Positions 10,870 through 21,545 of a stretch of 64,000 nt of DNA are shown here, one piece after another. The notes under the pieces were generated by a model. The model had not been told where the DNA came from. It saw only the letters and a program-made list of their open reading frames with translations, and searched no databases. The stretch's first letter is position 1. Each line of letters begins with the position of its first letter. Location of the stretch: NCBI RefSeq assembly GCF_004210375.1, contig NC_134825.1, forward strand, positions 2,418,001 through 2,482,000, given 5' to 3'. The translations under genes and the position numbers were made by a program. The DNA is from Tachypleus tridentatus (Eukaryota; Arthropoda; Merostomata; Xiphosura; Limulidae).

Positions 10870-12845
10870 ACTGTACGAGAAGTGTAAGTTTTGTGTTTTC
10901 TCAGTGTATTTGTACTTACCTGTTACCTGTTACCATTATGTCTGAACTAGCATACCGTACACCACTATTAACAGTACACGCTCACACGATCGTTAAGAAA
11001 CTAAGGAATTTAAACCAACGAATTATTAATAGAAGAAATGACATTTATTTTATTCAACAATGTAGAAAAGAACAACTAACCCCTAATTTTGTAAAGGTAA
11101 AACTTTCAAAAAATTTTAATACATACACAAACATTATTCAAAATTTACAGAAAAACTACTGAAAGCCATGTTGAACACAAAATATAAAGAACTACATGAC
11201 TTACAAAACAAAAAAATGAATCTAGACCATCAACTGGCATGCTGCATTAAACCAGAGATTTATGGACTTATACAACGAAACATAAACCAAATCAATACTA
11301 AAACGACAGAGACAAAAGATCTGCCACAACAAAAAACTAGAAAAACTAAGATGCAAACAACAGAAAAGACACCAAAACGACAAACCGTTGACTAACCTCA
11401 TAATTAACAGATCCGACCGATCAATTAAACACAGGCGAGATACATCTACTTAACAAAGGACTCAACAGCTATAGCACCTAGGTACATTCCAACCATAGAA
11501 ATCAAAACATGTTTAGAAGACCTAGCCAGGAGACTTGTGATACTTTCTACAGAGAACAAAAACAAGGAAACAACCAAAACAACCAACAGAAAGAAGACAA
11601 CTTAGATAATTTTATTGACATCCAACAGCCAACCTTCCCAGGTAAAATTACAAATTTATATTTTCCAGAAACACCTAAAACAACATCTTAAACGATTTTT
11701 TCAAAGAATTTTCTCACAAAACCATCAACATAATTTCACAAAACAGAAAACTGAAAACAACCTTACAAAAATAGACATTAATTGCATAAAAACCTAAAAC
11801 AAGACAAAACATAAAAATTCTAAAAGCAGATAAAGGTAACGCTATAGTCATAATGAACACGAATGAATACATCAAAAATGAATAACATCCTATCAGACAC
11901 GAACAAATTTAAACCTATACACACAAATCCAACAAAGACACACGAGACGCAACTGAACAAATTACTACTACAAATGAAAAAAGCCAACACAATTTCACAA
12001 ACACTTTATTCCTACCTACGTAAAAACCGACTCACGCACACCACAAATATACGGCATCCCCAAACCTCATAAACCAGATTGTCCATTACGACCAATAATG
12101 TCCACATATGAATCGTTTAATTACAACCTTGGTAAATACATAGCATGGGCATTCTCCAAATATGTAACATCAGCCAGCTCATTTATCAAAGACTCTTTTA
12201 ATTTCAAGTCTAATCTAAATCAACTTAATCATAAAGCCTTAATGGCCAGTTTAGATGTTATATCCCTCTTTACAGAAGTTCCAACCACTGAAGCCTGCAA
12301 GATAGCCTTAGAACTCTATATCGAGACCCTAACCCAACTATAGAAATTCCCAGTAACCAGTTAACAACCCTCATAGAATTCACCACGATAAAGACAAACT
12401 TCATGTTCAACAACCAAAACTATATACAAACAAACGGCCTAAGCATGGGCAACCCAGTATCACCAGTTCTAGCCAATATTTTATGACACAAGTTGAAACA
12501 CAAGCAATTAACACAGCATTACATCCACCACTATACTGGTATAGATATGTAGATGACACGGTTCAACCAACTGGATTCAAATCTACAGAACACATACTTA
12601 ATTTTTCAATCACATTAACTCTATACATCCCAACATCAACTTCACATGTGAACAGGAAGAAAACAATCAAATATCATTTCTTAACCTCAAAATTACAAGA
12701 ACTGATACACAATTTCAAACAGAAATCCACCGAAACATCACCCATACTGGACTATACATTCCTTGGGACTCAGCACATGAAACAAAACAAAACTCAACAT
12801 ACTAAGAAACCAAATAAACACAGCCATAAAACTATGCTCACCAGA
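10870..12845 (+). mobile_element. Penelope-like retroelement, 3'-truncated copy (plus)
   Basis: Head to head with the previous copy. It begins with an N-terminal region (MSELAYRTPLLTVHAHTIVK, 10938 on), continues through lysine-rich pieces, ILKADKGNAIVIMNTNEY at about 11815-11870, the PHKPDCPLRPIMSTYESF block, LMASLDVISLFTEVP (12240-12285), NGLSMGNPVSPVLANI and WYRYVDDTV (12538-12563). At least five frame breaks make it a pseudogene. It ends around 12845, before the endonuclease region. Its reverse-transcriptase part is nearly the same sequence as the minus copy, so 9845-10845 and about 11800-12800 form a large inverted repeat. Confidence 0.82.
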
Positions 12846-13721
12846 TAAAAGACTTTAAATACAATAAAACACAGACTCAATGCTTTGTATAATTGGAATT
12901 CTAGGCTACCAGTTATTTATCCATCCTAACTACTTGGAATAAGCTAAGTGTATCAGATAATCATTGTTTTAATGTAGTAATTATTTATCCATCATAAATA
13001 TTTTAAACAGAACTAAACATAAGCTCAATGTTTTATTAATCAGTGACTATATTTTATTAATAGTTTTGTAATCATTTGATTATTATAGTAACAGAAAGTC
13101 TTAACTACTTCAGCGTGGGCTTTGTCCCTGGGACCGACTTAGTAACCTTAGTATACATTGTAATACTTGAAAATGTTTAAGAAAGCCACTACGGGGACAT
13201 TCTGACCTTTTGATTAGTTATTCACATGTCAGAGACAGAAGCATGTATGAGGAAGCATTTCCAAAAATGGTTAGAGATGTTTAGGCACAATGTGTTAGAA
13301 TCAGTACCTGAGCAATATTTCAACAAGTAGAAAAACGAGAAATTCTTATTTTATATTCTAGCTTCTAAGTATTGGTAATTTGAGTGCCTAATTAAAAAAG
13401 AGCTAAGAATTTTGTATTTTGACATCAAAAACATAATTTGAACCAGTTCTACATTTAACATAACATGAGACCCACAAAAATTTATGTTTAGGTACATTTC
13501 TAATATTTACTTTTAAACTAAAAAATTAATTTACATATAATACTAAAATTTGAATTATGATCTATAGGTTGATACTGAACTTATTCATATAAAATAGTCA
13601 TTTTAAATGTAACTCAGCATTCGACTCCTGACCTCAGTGGAGAGGGTTAACAACATTCAACTAATCCGAGATGACGAGAAAATCCACTTATAGAGAAAAA
13701 TTATATGTGTAAAAACAGCTG
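12846..13721. other. Intronic sequence, no feature seen
   Basis: AT-rich, with no recognisable coding or repeat structure. It lies in intron 3 of the zinc-finger gene. Confidence 0.4.
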
Positions 13722-14045
13722 ATGTGGGTAGAGAAAGCACTATGTAGAGGAGCGAGCAATGCTTCGACCTTCTTCAGTCATTGTCAGGTTCACAAAGAAT
13801 GAAAGAGGTAACTGACCAGTAGCTGATCAAAGGAACACCTTTATACCTATATTAATAAATATAATCCAACATCTAAGCACGCCCTCTACATTCCTACACT
13901 TACACAACTGCCTTCAAACATGTGGTCAGCTACCAGTCAGTTACCTCTTTCTTTGTGAACCTGATGATGACCGAAGAAGGTTGAAACGTTGTTCGCTCGT
14001 CCACATAGTGCTTTCTCTATCCATACCAGCCAATGTTTACATGTA
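13722..14045. repeat. Inverted pair of Penelope-type end repeats with hammerhead-like cores
   Basis: Two arms of about 90 bp (13735-13825 minus sense; 13938-14030 plus sense) face each other across about 110 bp. The plus arm has CTGATGA (13961-13967), a short GACC/GGTT-type hairpin, then GAAAC (13983-13987) and GTTGTTCGCTC. This order matches the minimal hammerhead core CUGANGA...GAAA reported in flanking repeats of Penelope-like elements. The minus arm carries CTGACAA and GAAGC, so its core is mutated. No self-cleavage can be claimed from sequence alone. Confidence 0.6.
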
Positions 14046-14395
14046 TAATTCAAACACTTCATTAAAGTTTTAATAAGGAAGACCCTAGATATGTAGATAG
14101 TATACCAGACTTTCTGGGATCAACTTCTGGTTCATTAACATAGTGGAATAGCAGCTCAAATGTAGTATTAAGCAACTTAGTAGTTACTGTCCATAAATAA
14201 TTAAAAACAGTAACTAATTAACAATTAAACATCAGTGACTGTATAAGCTAATAATCATGACAATCTAAGGATATATAACTGTCAAAATTTACTTAAATAC
14301 TTGAAATTATAACTAACATTTAACTAAATGTTACACTATTTCATCTTAGCCAGTAGTAATGATTTGATGTGTTATTTTGTAGATGTTTTATTTAC

Positions 14396-14579
14396 CAGGA
14401 AATGTTTCTGACCCAGAGCCAACTTGTTGACAATCATCTTGTGTTTCCTTTCCTTTTATCACACACACAATTTCATCTTTAGAGTCAATATTATCACCAT
14501 CATTCTCACTAAATCCAGAAATAATTTCATCTTGTTGTGTATCACCAGATTCATCTGACTGTACCCTGACATGTGTGTT
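14396..14579 (-). CDS. C2H2 zinc-finger protein, coding exon 3 (acidic linker)
   Basis: Acceptor 'tttgatttcag' precedes AAC at 14579; the exon ends at 14396 before GTAAAT. It reads in phase 0 as NTHVRVQSDESGDTQQDE, then DGDNIDSKDEIVCVIKGK and ends SETFP plus one base, which joins exon 4 as Gly/Asp without a stop. The 61 residues are acidic (many D/E) with no known fold, which suits a flexible linker between the N-terminus and the fingers. No finger motif is present. Confidence 0.85.
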
Positions 14580-14796
14580 CTGAAATCAAAAGGTTTATGA
14601 AAAATATGTAATCACCACAGTACATCCATATAAAGTAACTACAATTTTTAAATTTCAATGAAATATTTGTAATGGCTACCTCCCATCACATAATAGCTTT
14701 TCTTGTTTAATGCTGCCCTCTATAGCTCACCATTAGCCTTTAAACTACCTCATATTCCAACATGCAAGTAAGTACACTATAAATCTCCACCAATCA

Positions 14797-16269
14797 ACAG
14801 GTTGGTTGGTTGGTTGGTTTGGTGTTTTATGGAGCAAAGCAACGAGGCTATCTGTGCCAAACATTCAGTAAAAAGTTAAAATTAACGTAAAATTATTAAA
14901 ATTCATAAAAGAAAATTAAGGTAAAACAAAAAAGGTTAATTTTTTAATTAAAAACATAAATAACATTAAATCTAATTTTTACATTTCATCTACAGCAGTA
15001 AGAGAAAAACTAGAGTAATACAAGTTGTAAAGGACTTTCTGCAGCATAATTGTAATTATCATAACTCACCAGGATGACTCACTGATAAATTTAAAAATCA
15101 GCATTAGTCACCTGAAGTTGGCCTTTCCAGTCATGATTTCGAGTTATTTGATGTTATGGCCATTTTCTAATTCCAAATTGTACTAGATGTACTTTGGTTC
15201 TTAAAAGAGAAACACATTAAAAAAGGTCTAATGTATAAATTAAAAAACTTAAATAGCATTAAAAAGATTAATGGTCTTTAAAAACATTTCTAAGGTGGAC
15301 AGTGTCACCATCACCAATAACACTGTCTAATGTTATAGATTATAGATAAACCTTGGGAAACAACATGCTTAAAATTGTGCTGTTGTTGGGAGTCAGAATG
15401 ACAGCAAGACAGTAAAATGTGGCTTATTTTGACCTGAGTGTTACACAGACAAAATATTGATGCATCAGTCCAAGACAAAAAAAAAAGATGAGTTAAAAAA
15501 CTGTGACCAATGCATAGTCCAGTTTGGACAACTTCCTATTTCCAATCCTTATGGAAGCAAGATGGCCAAAGTCCAGTAGAGGGTTTCATTTGGAAAAGCT
15601 TGTTTTCACATTGCATAATCTTTATACTGAAAAGAGTGACACTCAAAACACAGCCCTGAGGGCCTCCAAGTTCACGTAGAAAAGAACTGGAAAAGACTGA
15701 ACCTACATGAACTTGGAATCACCTGTCCATTAAAAATTTTTAATAAAAATGGGCAAATGGCCAGGTAACCCATATAAATGGAGATATTCCAAAATGCCAT
15801 ACCTCTATGTTGTATCATAAGCCTTCTCAATGTCAAAGAATATTGATACAAGATGTTGTCATTTGAGAGAAGGCTTCTCTGACTGACGTTTCATATCATA
15901 TCAGGTGGTCCACAGTGGAGTTCTGTTGTCGAAACCCACACTGGGTGGGCAAGAGAAGATTGATTTTAGGAACCAAACAAGACGAGCATTAACCATCCTC
16001 TCTAAGGTCTTACAGAGACAGCTCGTCAAAGCAACTGGATGGTAGTTTGAAGAAATCTTAGGATCCTACCCAGACTTAGGGAAAAGTAGGACAATAGGTT
16101 GGCACCAGGCATCAGGACATTCTCCTGCCAAATATCAAGAAAAGCAGGAGATAGATGGTGCAGCATTTCATAGTGTACATCATCAGGTCCAACCAATGCA
16201 CTGCAAGACCAATAAAGGGCCTATCCGAGTTATACCAGTGCAAAGGGATGATTATTGTAACAGAGATAA
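14797..16269 (-). mobile_element. Jockey-type LINE (minus), 3' half
   Basis: The minus strand from 16269 down shows a ruined reverse-transcriptase region (GLAVHWLDLMMYT, then MMYTMKCC..., AHPVWVST) with many stops and indels. It then shows the C-terminal C-x2-C...H zinc region and finally the 3' tail. The tail is shared, inverted, with the plus-strand LINE at 60400-60710: 'aaagcaacgaggctatctgtgcc' here and 'ggcacagatagcctagctgctttg' there. It ends in a GGTT run (14799-14818). The 5' half continues at 18592 beyond an inserted DNA transposon. Confidence 0.75.
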
Positions 16270-16516
16270 CACTGGGGAACACTTTTTCAGTAACTTTGAG
16301 TTGCATTGGATATTTTAACTGATTCTGAAGGAGTTTTAGGCACTGATTTCAAATCTGAAATTAGTTTTTCTCTACAAGCTCTAGTTTGTATGCAATTTGA
16401 GGTTAATGAAATTGTACAAATGTGAACTTGCATAAACCATGTATAAGCATTTTCACGTCCATATATATAGATAGCTTCTAATATTTTGATCATTCTTCTT
16501 TTGTTTCAGATCAAAC

Positions 16517-18392
16517 ATGGCTTCCAAAAATAAATATCATTGCTGATGCAAGGCTTGCTGCTACATATGTGGATGCTACACACTCAATCGTCAGAGACGT
16601 AACATATCCTCGTTCGTCAAGCGTGCCTACAAGGCATATTTTGAAGTTCATCTTGGTGATCAAGACAAGCAATGGGCTCCTCATGTTGTGTGCCACAATT
16701 GTGAGGAAATGCTTCGAGACTGGACCAAAGAAAAACGCAATGGTCTGCCTTTTGGTGTTCCAATGATTTGGCACGAACCCACCAACCATGTAACTGACTG
16801 TTATTTCTGCATGGTAAACACAACGGGTGTTGGGAAGAAAAACCAACATAAGATTACGTATCTGAACATTCCCTCAGCTATTCGGCCTGCTCCGCACTCT
16901 GAAGAAGTTCCTGTTCCAGTTTTCAAAGGCTTGCCTTCATTGGACAATAAAGACATTGGACATGATACAAGCGAACAAGACAGTTTTGACAGTGAATTGT
17001 CAGAAAAGTGTACACAATCGGAGAACTGTTCTTCAGACACTGAACCTTTCCCGTCCCAAGCCTCTTCCCAGGCTGAACTGAATGATTTAGTGCGGGATTT
17101 AGGTCTTTCAAAGAAAGCAGCAGAGCTTTTGGCATCAAGATTACAAGGCAGAAATCTTGTTGATCACTCTGTTAAAGTATCATATTTCAGAAAGCGTGAC
17201 CAGCTTTTAGTGACCTTCTTTTCAGAAGACAGACAGTTTGTTTACTGCCATGACATCCAAGGGCTTCTCAAAGAACTGGGTGTACCTTACTATAGTCCTG
17301 CTGAATGGAGACTCTTTTTAGACAGTTCAAAACACAGTCTAAAGTGTGTTCTTTTACATAATGGGAATGTTTATGGAGCAGTACCTGTCGGTCACTCAGT
17401 GCATTTGCGGGAAGACTATGATGATATGAGAATGGTCATGGACTTATTAAAATATCGTGAGCACAATTGGATCATTTGTGTAGACTTAAAGATGGTCAAC
17501 TTTCTTCTTGGACAACAGAGAGGTTTCACCAAGTTTCCATGTTTCCTCTGTATGTGGGACAGCCGAGCACGAGACAGACATTGGGTCCAGAAGGACTGGC
17601 CTATTCGTGACACCCTTGAAGCAGGCATGCCAAATATCATACAAGACCCAATTGTAAGCAGAGATAAGATCATCTTTCCTCCTCTTCACATCAAATTAGG
17701 TTTAATGAAGCAATTTGTCAAGGCACTGGAAACCGAAGGTGAATGTTTCCAACACATCATCACAGCTTTACCAGGGTTATCATTTGAGAAGATCAAAGCA
17801 GGCGTGTTTGATGGCCCACAGATTCGAACCCTAATTCGTGATGATCAGTTTGTTGCTAAGATGACCGCTTTAGAAAAGGCAGCATGGTTATCCTTTGTGG
17901 CAGTCGTTCAGAACTTCCTTGGAAACAATAAGGCGGAGAACTACAGTGAACTTGTGAACAGAATGCTCCTCGCTTTTAGTGATCTCGGTGCAACATGAGC
18001 ATCAATCAAGCTTCATTTTTTGAACAGCCACCTTTATAAGTTCCCTGACAACCTGGGGGCTGTGAGTGACGAACAAGGAGAACGATTCCACTAAGACCTA
18101 AAGGTCATGGAAGAATGCTACCAAGGGCGCTGGGACAAAAGTATGATGGCTGACTACTGCTGGAGCATTAAACGAGATTTTTATATGCAAAAGCGGCTCG
18201 TTTGGGCTGAAAACACTTTACATAAAGAGCGAACAACGTTCGACCTTCTTCCGAAGGTTGTTATGTAAAGTGTTTTCAGCCCAAACGAAAGCTTTTGCAT
18301 ATAAATTTCAACAAGTGGGTTTATCACTGATTAAACGAGATTGTCCAGATGAAGTGTACAAAAGTTACAAACGCAAATTCCTACCTGAATAA
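16517..18392 (+). pseudogene. Transposase-like protein of copy 2, nearly intact
   Basis: ATG at 16517 opens MASKNKYHC, a TGA follows as codon 10 (16544-16546), then the frame is open to 17998. In order: CYICGCYTL zinc-type motif, DQDKQWAPH, CHNC, LPFGVPMIWHE, DCYFC, IPSAIRPAPH, an acidic stretch, LNDLVRDLGLSKKAAELL. A probable RNase-H-like catalytic core follows: FLDSSK (Asp codon 17321), CVDLKMV (Asp 17483), C-x2-C (17540, 17549) with His (17579), and SDEQGERFH (about 18064-18090). That D...D...C-x2-C...H...E layout is known for hAT, CACTA and Mutator-type transposases. Breaks: TGA codon 10, frame slip and TGA near 17996, TAA in place of the Gln after FH, and a 150-bp insertion at 18180. Superfamily not assigned. 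Confidence 0.85.
18180..18329 (-). mobile_element. 150-bp foldback insertion with 13-bp target duplication
   Basis: ATTAAACGAGATT occurs at 18167-18179 and again at 18330-18342, flanking an insert that interrupts the transposase frame. Removing one copy restores alignment with the family C-terminus. The insert has two arms of about 45 bp (18180-18225 and 18259-18305, 'ttatgtaaagtgttttcag' in one) around a loop that, on the minus strand, reads GAAGAAGGTCGAACGTTGTTCGCTC in two overlapping parts. The loop resembles the hammerhead-like block at 13983 but lacks the CUGANGA box. It is probably a non-autonomous Penelope-type insertion. Confidence 0.78.
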
Positions 18393-18591
18393 AATACACA
18401 AACAAATTGATAAGCTATTCCTATAATTTCCTATAATAACGAAAAATTAAAAAATAAATAACAATGTCAAATTGCATAAAATCTGTAGCTTGCAGACAAA
18501 AAACTGACTTCAGATTTGAAATCAACACACTCAAATTGACTATAGAAAGGTCTTTTTTTAAGTGCAACAAAATGAGTGTTCCCCAGTGTAA

Positions 18592-20680
18592 TCAGCTCAA
18601 AAGGAAAGAGGTGATTGCTCTGCCCAAACCTTGATGGCTAAGAAGGTGAAGGATGAAGCAGGAGTACTAGATACCTAGCAAAAGCTTTCACTTAGACTAT
18701 GGGTGATGATCCGGGTATCACCTACTTCCTGGCCATAAGAGAGTAAGATCAAGAGGGGAACAGAATAATACTGCCCACTGACCTTTCGAATCTTGTCTCA
18801 TATGACTTTGGAACTGGTGATAGAAGATATGATGGTTGTGAATTTAATTCAAGATTCATTCTGGCTTTGATGTCTTACCCACCGAGCATGTGCATGGGGG
18901 CCTGTTGGAAAGTGGTAGGGTTCAAGAGTGTGGGATACCTATGACAATTATCCCAAGCCCGTTTTAGAGCCTTCCATGCCATGTGGTAGTCAGGATTCCA
19001 TCACAGACGAGGATATCATGGAAAATGTGTTGAGGTTTTAGGAATGCACTGAGCAGCTGCCTGTATATTACAGTCTGTTACTGCTGCCACACAGTCACCT
19101 ATTGATGGCTTACAGATGATGGGAGAATCAAGTTCTGCAAGAGCAGTGAAAGAAAGCCAGTTGGCTTGATCCAGCTTCCATCAAAGCACACAGGTTGGGT
19201 GGCATCGACCATGGCCAGTCTCTCTCAAAATTATAGGAAAATGGTTACTGCCTCGTGGATTATTCTCAACCCTCCATGAAAAATGAGAAAATAATGAAGG
19301 GGAGCAAACCGAGAAAATAATAGCAGTAAAGGACTGGTTAGGTGCATGAAAATAAGTAGAACAACCAGTATTGAAAAGAGAAAGGTTGTGATCAGAGAGC
19401 ATATGCTCCACAGAGCAATCCCTCCTATCAATATCAGCACTTCCCCAATGGGGATGATGTCCATTAAAGTCCCCCAGGATTAAAACGAGAGATGGCAACT
19501 GTTTAATGAGAGCATTAAGGGATGATTGATCATAGGTCTCTCCAGGTAACAGGTAGAGAGAACAAACAGTGATGGTATGACTCAAGAAAACACTGATGGC
19601 TACGGCCTCCAAGGATGTGTCGAGTGGCAAAGACAGAATGAGCACATGCTGATCAACCAACAATGCCACCCCTCCATGCACTCATTCATCACACAGTCTG
19701 TCATTTTTGTAGAAAAAAAACTGCCAAAAGATGAGTATCGGCAGGTTTCAGAAAGACATACAGGATCTTAAGAAGCAATCAGTGCTTTGATGTCATCCAG
19801 ATTAAAACAGAAATGTTTCCTATTCAGAAAGACATACAGGATCTTAAGAAGCAATCAGTGCTTTGATGTCATCCAGATTAAAACAGAAATGTTTCCTATT
19901 CAGAAAGACATACAGGATCTTAAGAAGCAATCAGTGCTTTGATGTCATCCAGATTAAAACAGAAATGTTTCCTATTCAGAAAGACATACAGGATCTTAAG
20001 AAGCAATCAGTGCTTTGATGTCATCCAGATTAAAACAGAAATGTTTCCTATTCAGAAAGACATACAGGATCTTAAGAAGCAATCAGTGCTTTGATGTCAT
20101 CCAGATTAAAACAGAAATGTTTCCTATTCAGAAAGACATACAGGATCTTAAGAAGCAATCACTGCTTTGATGTCATCCAGATTAAAACATAAACTTCAAA
20201 AGTTCCATTTATCAAGATGGCCATTTTTATTTATGTGTAGGCAAACTGGGCAGAGAACTCTTCTGTTTACGACAATGTCTTTTTTCTTTAATGTCTTAAA
20301 GTTTTGAAGTGTCTTCAAATTCTGCACCTCTCTTTCTTTCAACCATTTAGGGGAAGAACAAAAGTAGGATGGGTGAGAGCCATTGCAATTGATGCAATGA
20401 GGGTCTGATTCACACTCATAGGCATCGTGGTCCTTGCCACAGCAAGGAGCACATGTCAAGGATCCACAATATGATGTCTCTGAGTGACCGAACTGTTGAC
20501 ACTGGAAACATCAGACAGGGTTTGGAATATATAGCCATAACTTGTAATTAAGATAGCCTGCCTTGATGGTAGCAGGTGGATGCAATGATGCAAATGTTAG
20601 AATGTGAACATTGGTCAGCATCATAATTCCATCTTTGCGAGTGGAGATTTTATATAAAATTTTATATTTTACTGTTATTT
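18592..20680 (-). mobile_element. Jockey-type LINE (minus), 5' half
   Basis: On the minus strand a gag-like piece (20459-20196) has zinc-knuckle cysteines (CAPCCGKDHDAYEC, CINCNGSHPSYFC). An endonuclease piece (19681-19181) has LILGDFNGHHPHWGSADI and EHMLSDHNLSLF. The same segments occur, plus strand, at 57770-59100. About 400 bp between gag and endonuclease present in the plus copy are missing here. A 76-bp tandem array sits between them. The rest of the element lies at 14797-16269. All frames are broken. Confidence 0.8.
19749..20190. repeat. 76-bp tandem array derived from LINE sequence
   Basis: About 5.8 near-identical units starting 'cagaaagacatacaggatct' and including 'gatgtcatccagattaaaac'. 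The unit is LINE sequence at the start of the endonuclease frame (compare 58480-58560 on the plus strand), so the array arose by local amplification inside the element. Confidence 0.92.
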
Positions 20681-20699
20681 TCTCAGTCCTCACTTTGTA

Positions 20700-21545
20700 C
20701 AAGGTTTGTGAATTTGACCAACCTTTTATCCACCAATATATTTGTTTGTCCTAAGTCTGTATTATTCTCCTAACTGTGTTATTATTTTTCTACTGTAATT
20801 CGTGAATTTGACCAACCTTTTAACCACCAATATATTTGTTTGTCCTAAGTCTGTATTATTCTCCTAACTGTGTTATTATTTTTCTACTGTATTTCATGAA
20901 TTTGAACAACCTTTTAACCAATATATTTGTTTGTCCTAAGTATGTATTATTCTCCTAACTGTTATTATTTTTCTAATGTAATTCATGAATTTGACCAACC
21001 TTTTAACCGCCAATATATTTGTTTGTCCTAAGTCTGTATTATTCTCCTAACTGTTATTATTTTTCTACTGTAATTTGTGAATTTGACCAACCTTTTAACC
21101 ACCACTATATTTGTTTGTCCTAAGTCTGTATTATTCTCCTTACTGTGTTATTATTTTTCTACTGTAATTCGTGAATTTGACCAACCTTTTAACCGCCAAT
21201 ATATTTGTTTGTCCTAAGTCTGTATTATTCTCCTAACTGTTATTATTTTTCTAATGTAATTCGTGAATTTGACCAACCTTTTAACCGCCAATATATTTGT
21301 TTGTCCTAAGCCTGTATTATTCTCCTAACTGTATTATTATTTTTCTACTGTAATTCGTGAATTTGACCAACCTTTTAACCACCAATATATTTGTTTGTCC
21401 TAAGTCTGTATTATTCTCCTTACTGTGTTATTATTTTTCTACTGTAATTTGTGAATTTGACCAACCTTTTAACCACTAATATACTTGTTTGTCCTAAGTC
21501 TGTATTATTCTCCTAACTGTGTTATTATTTTTCTACTGTAATTTT
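20700..21545. repeat. 94-bp tandem array, about nine copies
   Basis: Unit 'gaatttgaccaacctttt...atatatttgtttgtcctaag...tattattctcctaactgtgt...tttttctactgt'. Units are 90-95 bp and vary mainly in the 'aaccaccaat/aaccgccaat' and 'ctgtgttatt/ctgttatt' positions. It begins exactly where the minus-strand LINE ends. It lies in intron 2 of the zinc-finger gene. Confidence 0.92.

Larger units (their letters stand above)
16270..18588 (+). mobile_element. CACTG-ended DNA transposon, copy 2 (complete ends)
   Basis: The left end CACTGGGGAACACT (16270-16283) is an exact inverted match of the right end AGTGTTCCCCAGTG (18575-18588). TAA precedes the left end (16267-16269) and TAA follows the right end (18589-18591), giving a clean 3-bp target duplication. 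The 2319-bp element holds one transposase-like gene in the plus sense. It is inserted in the middle of a minus-strand LINE. The ends share CACTG...AACA with copies 1 and 3 but differ otherwise, so this is a sister subfamily. Confidence 0.9.

Noticed and set aside
17999-18092. Treating TGA at 17996 as the natural end of the copy 2 transposase
   Set aside because: Homology to copy 1 continues past it (HFLNSHL, SDEQGERFH, MADYCWS), so the stop is a later break.
19577-19771. Plus-strand 64-codon frame
   Set aside because: Antisense of the LINE endonuclease region.
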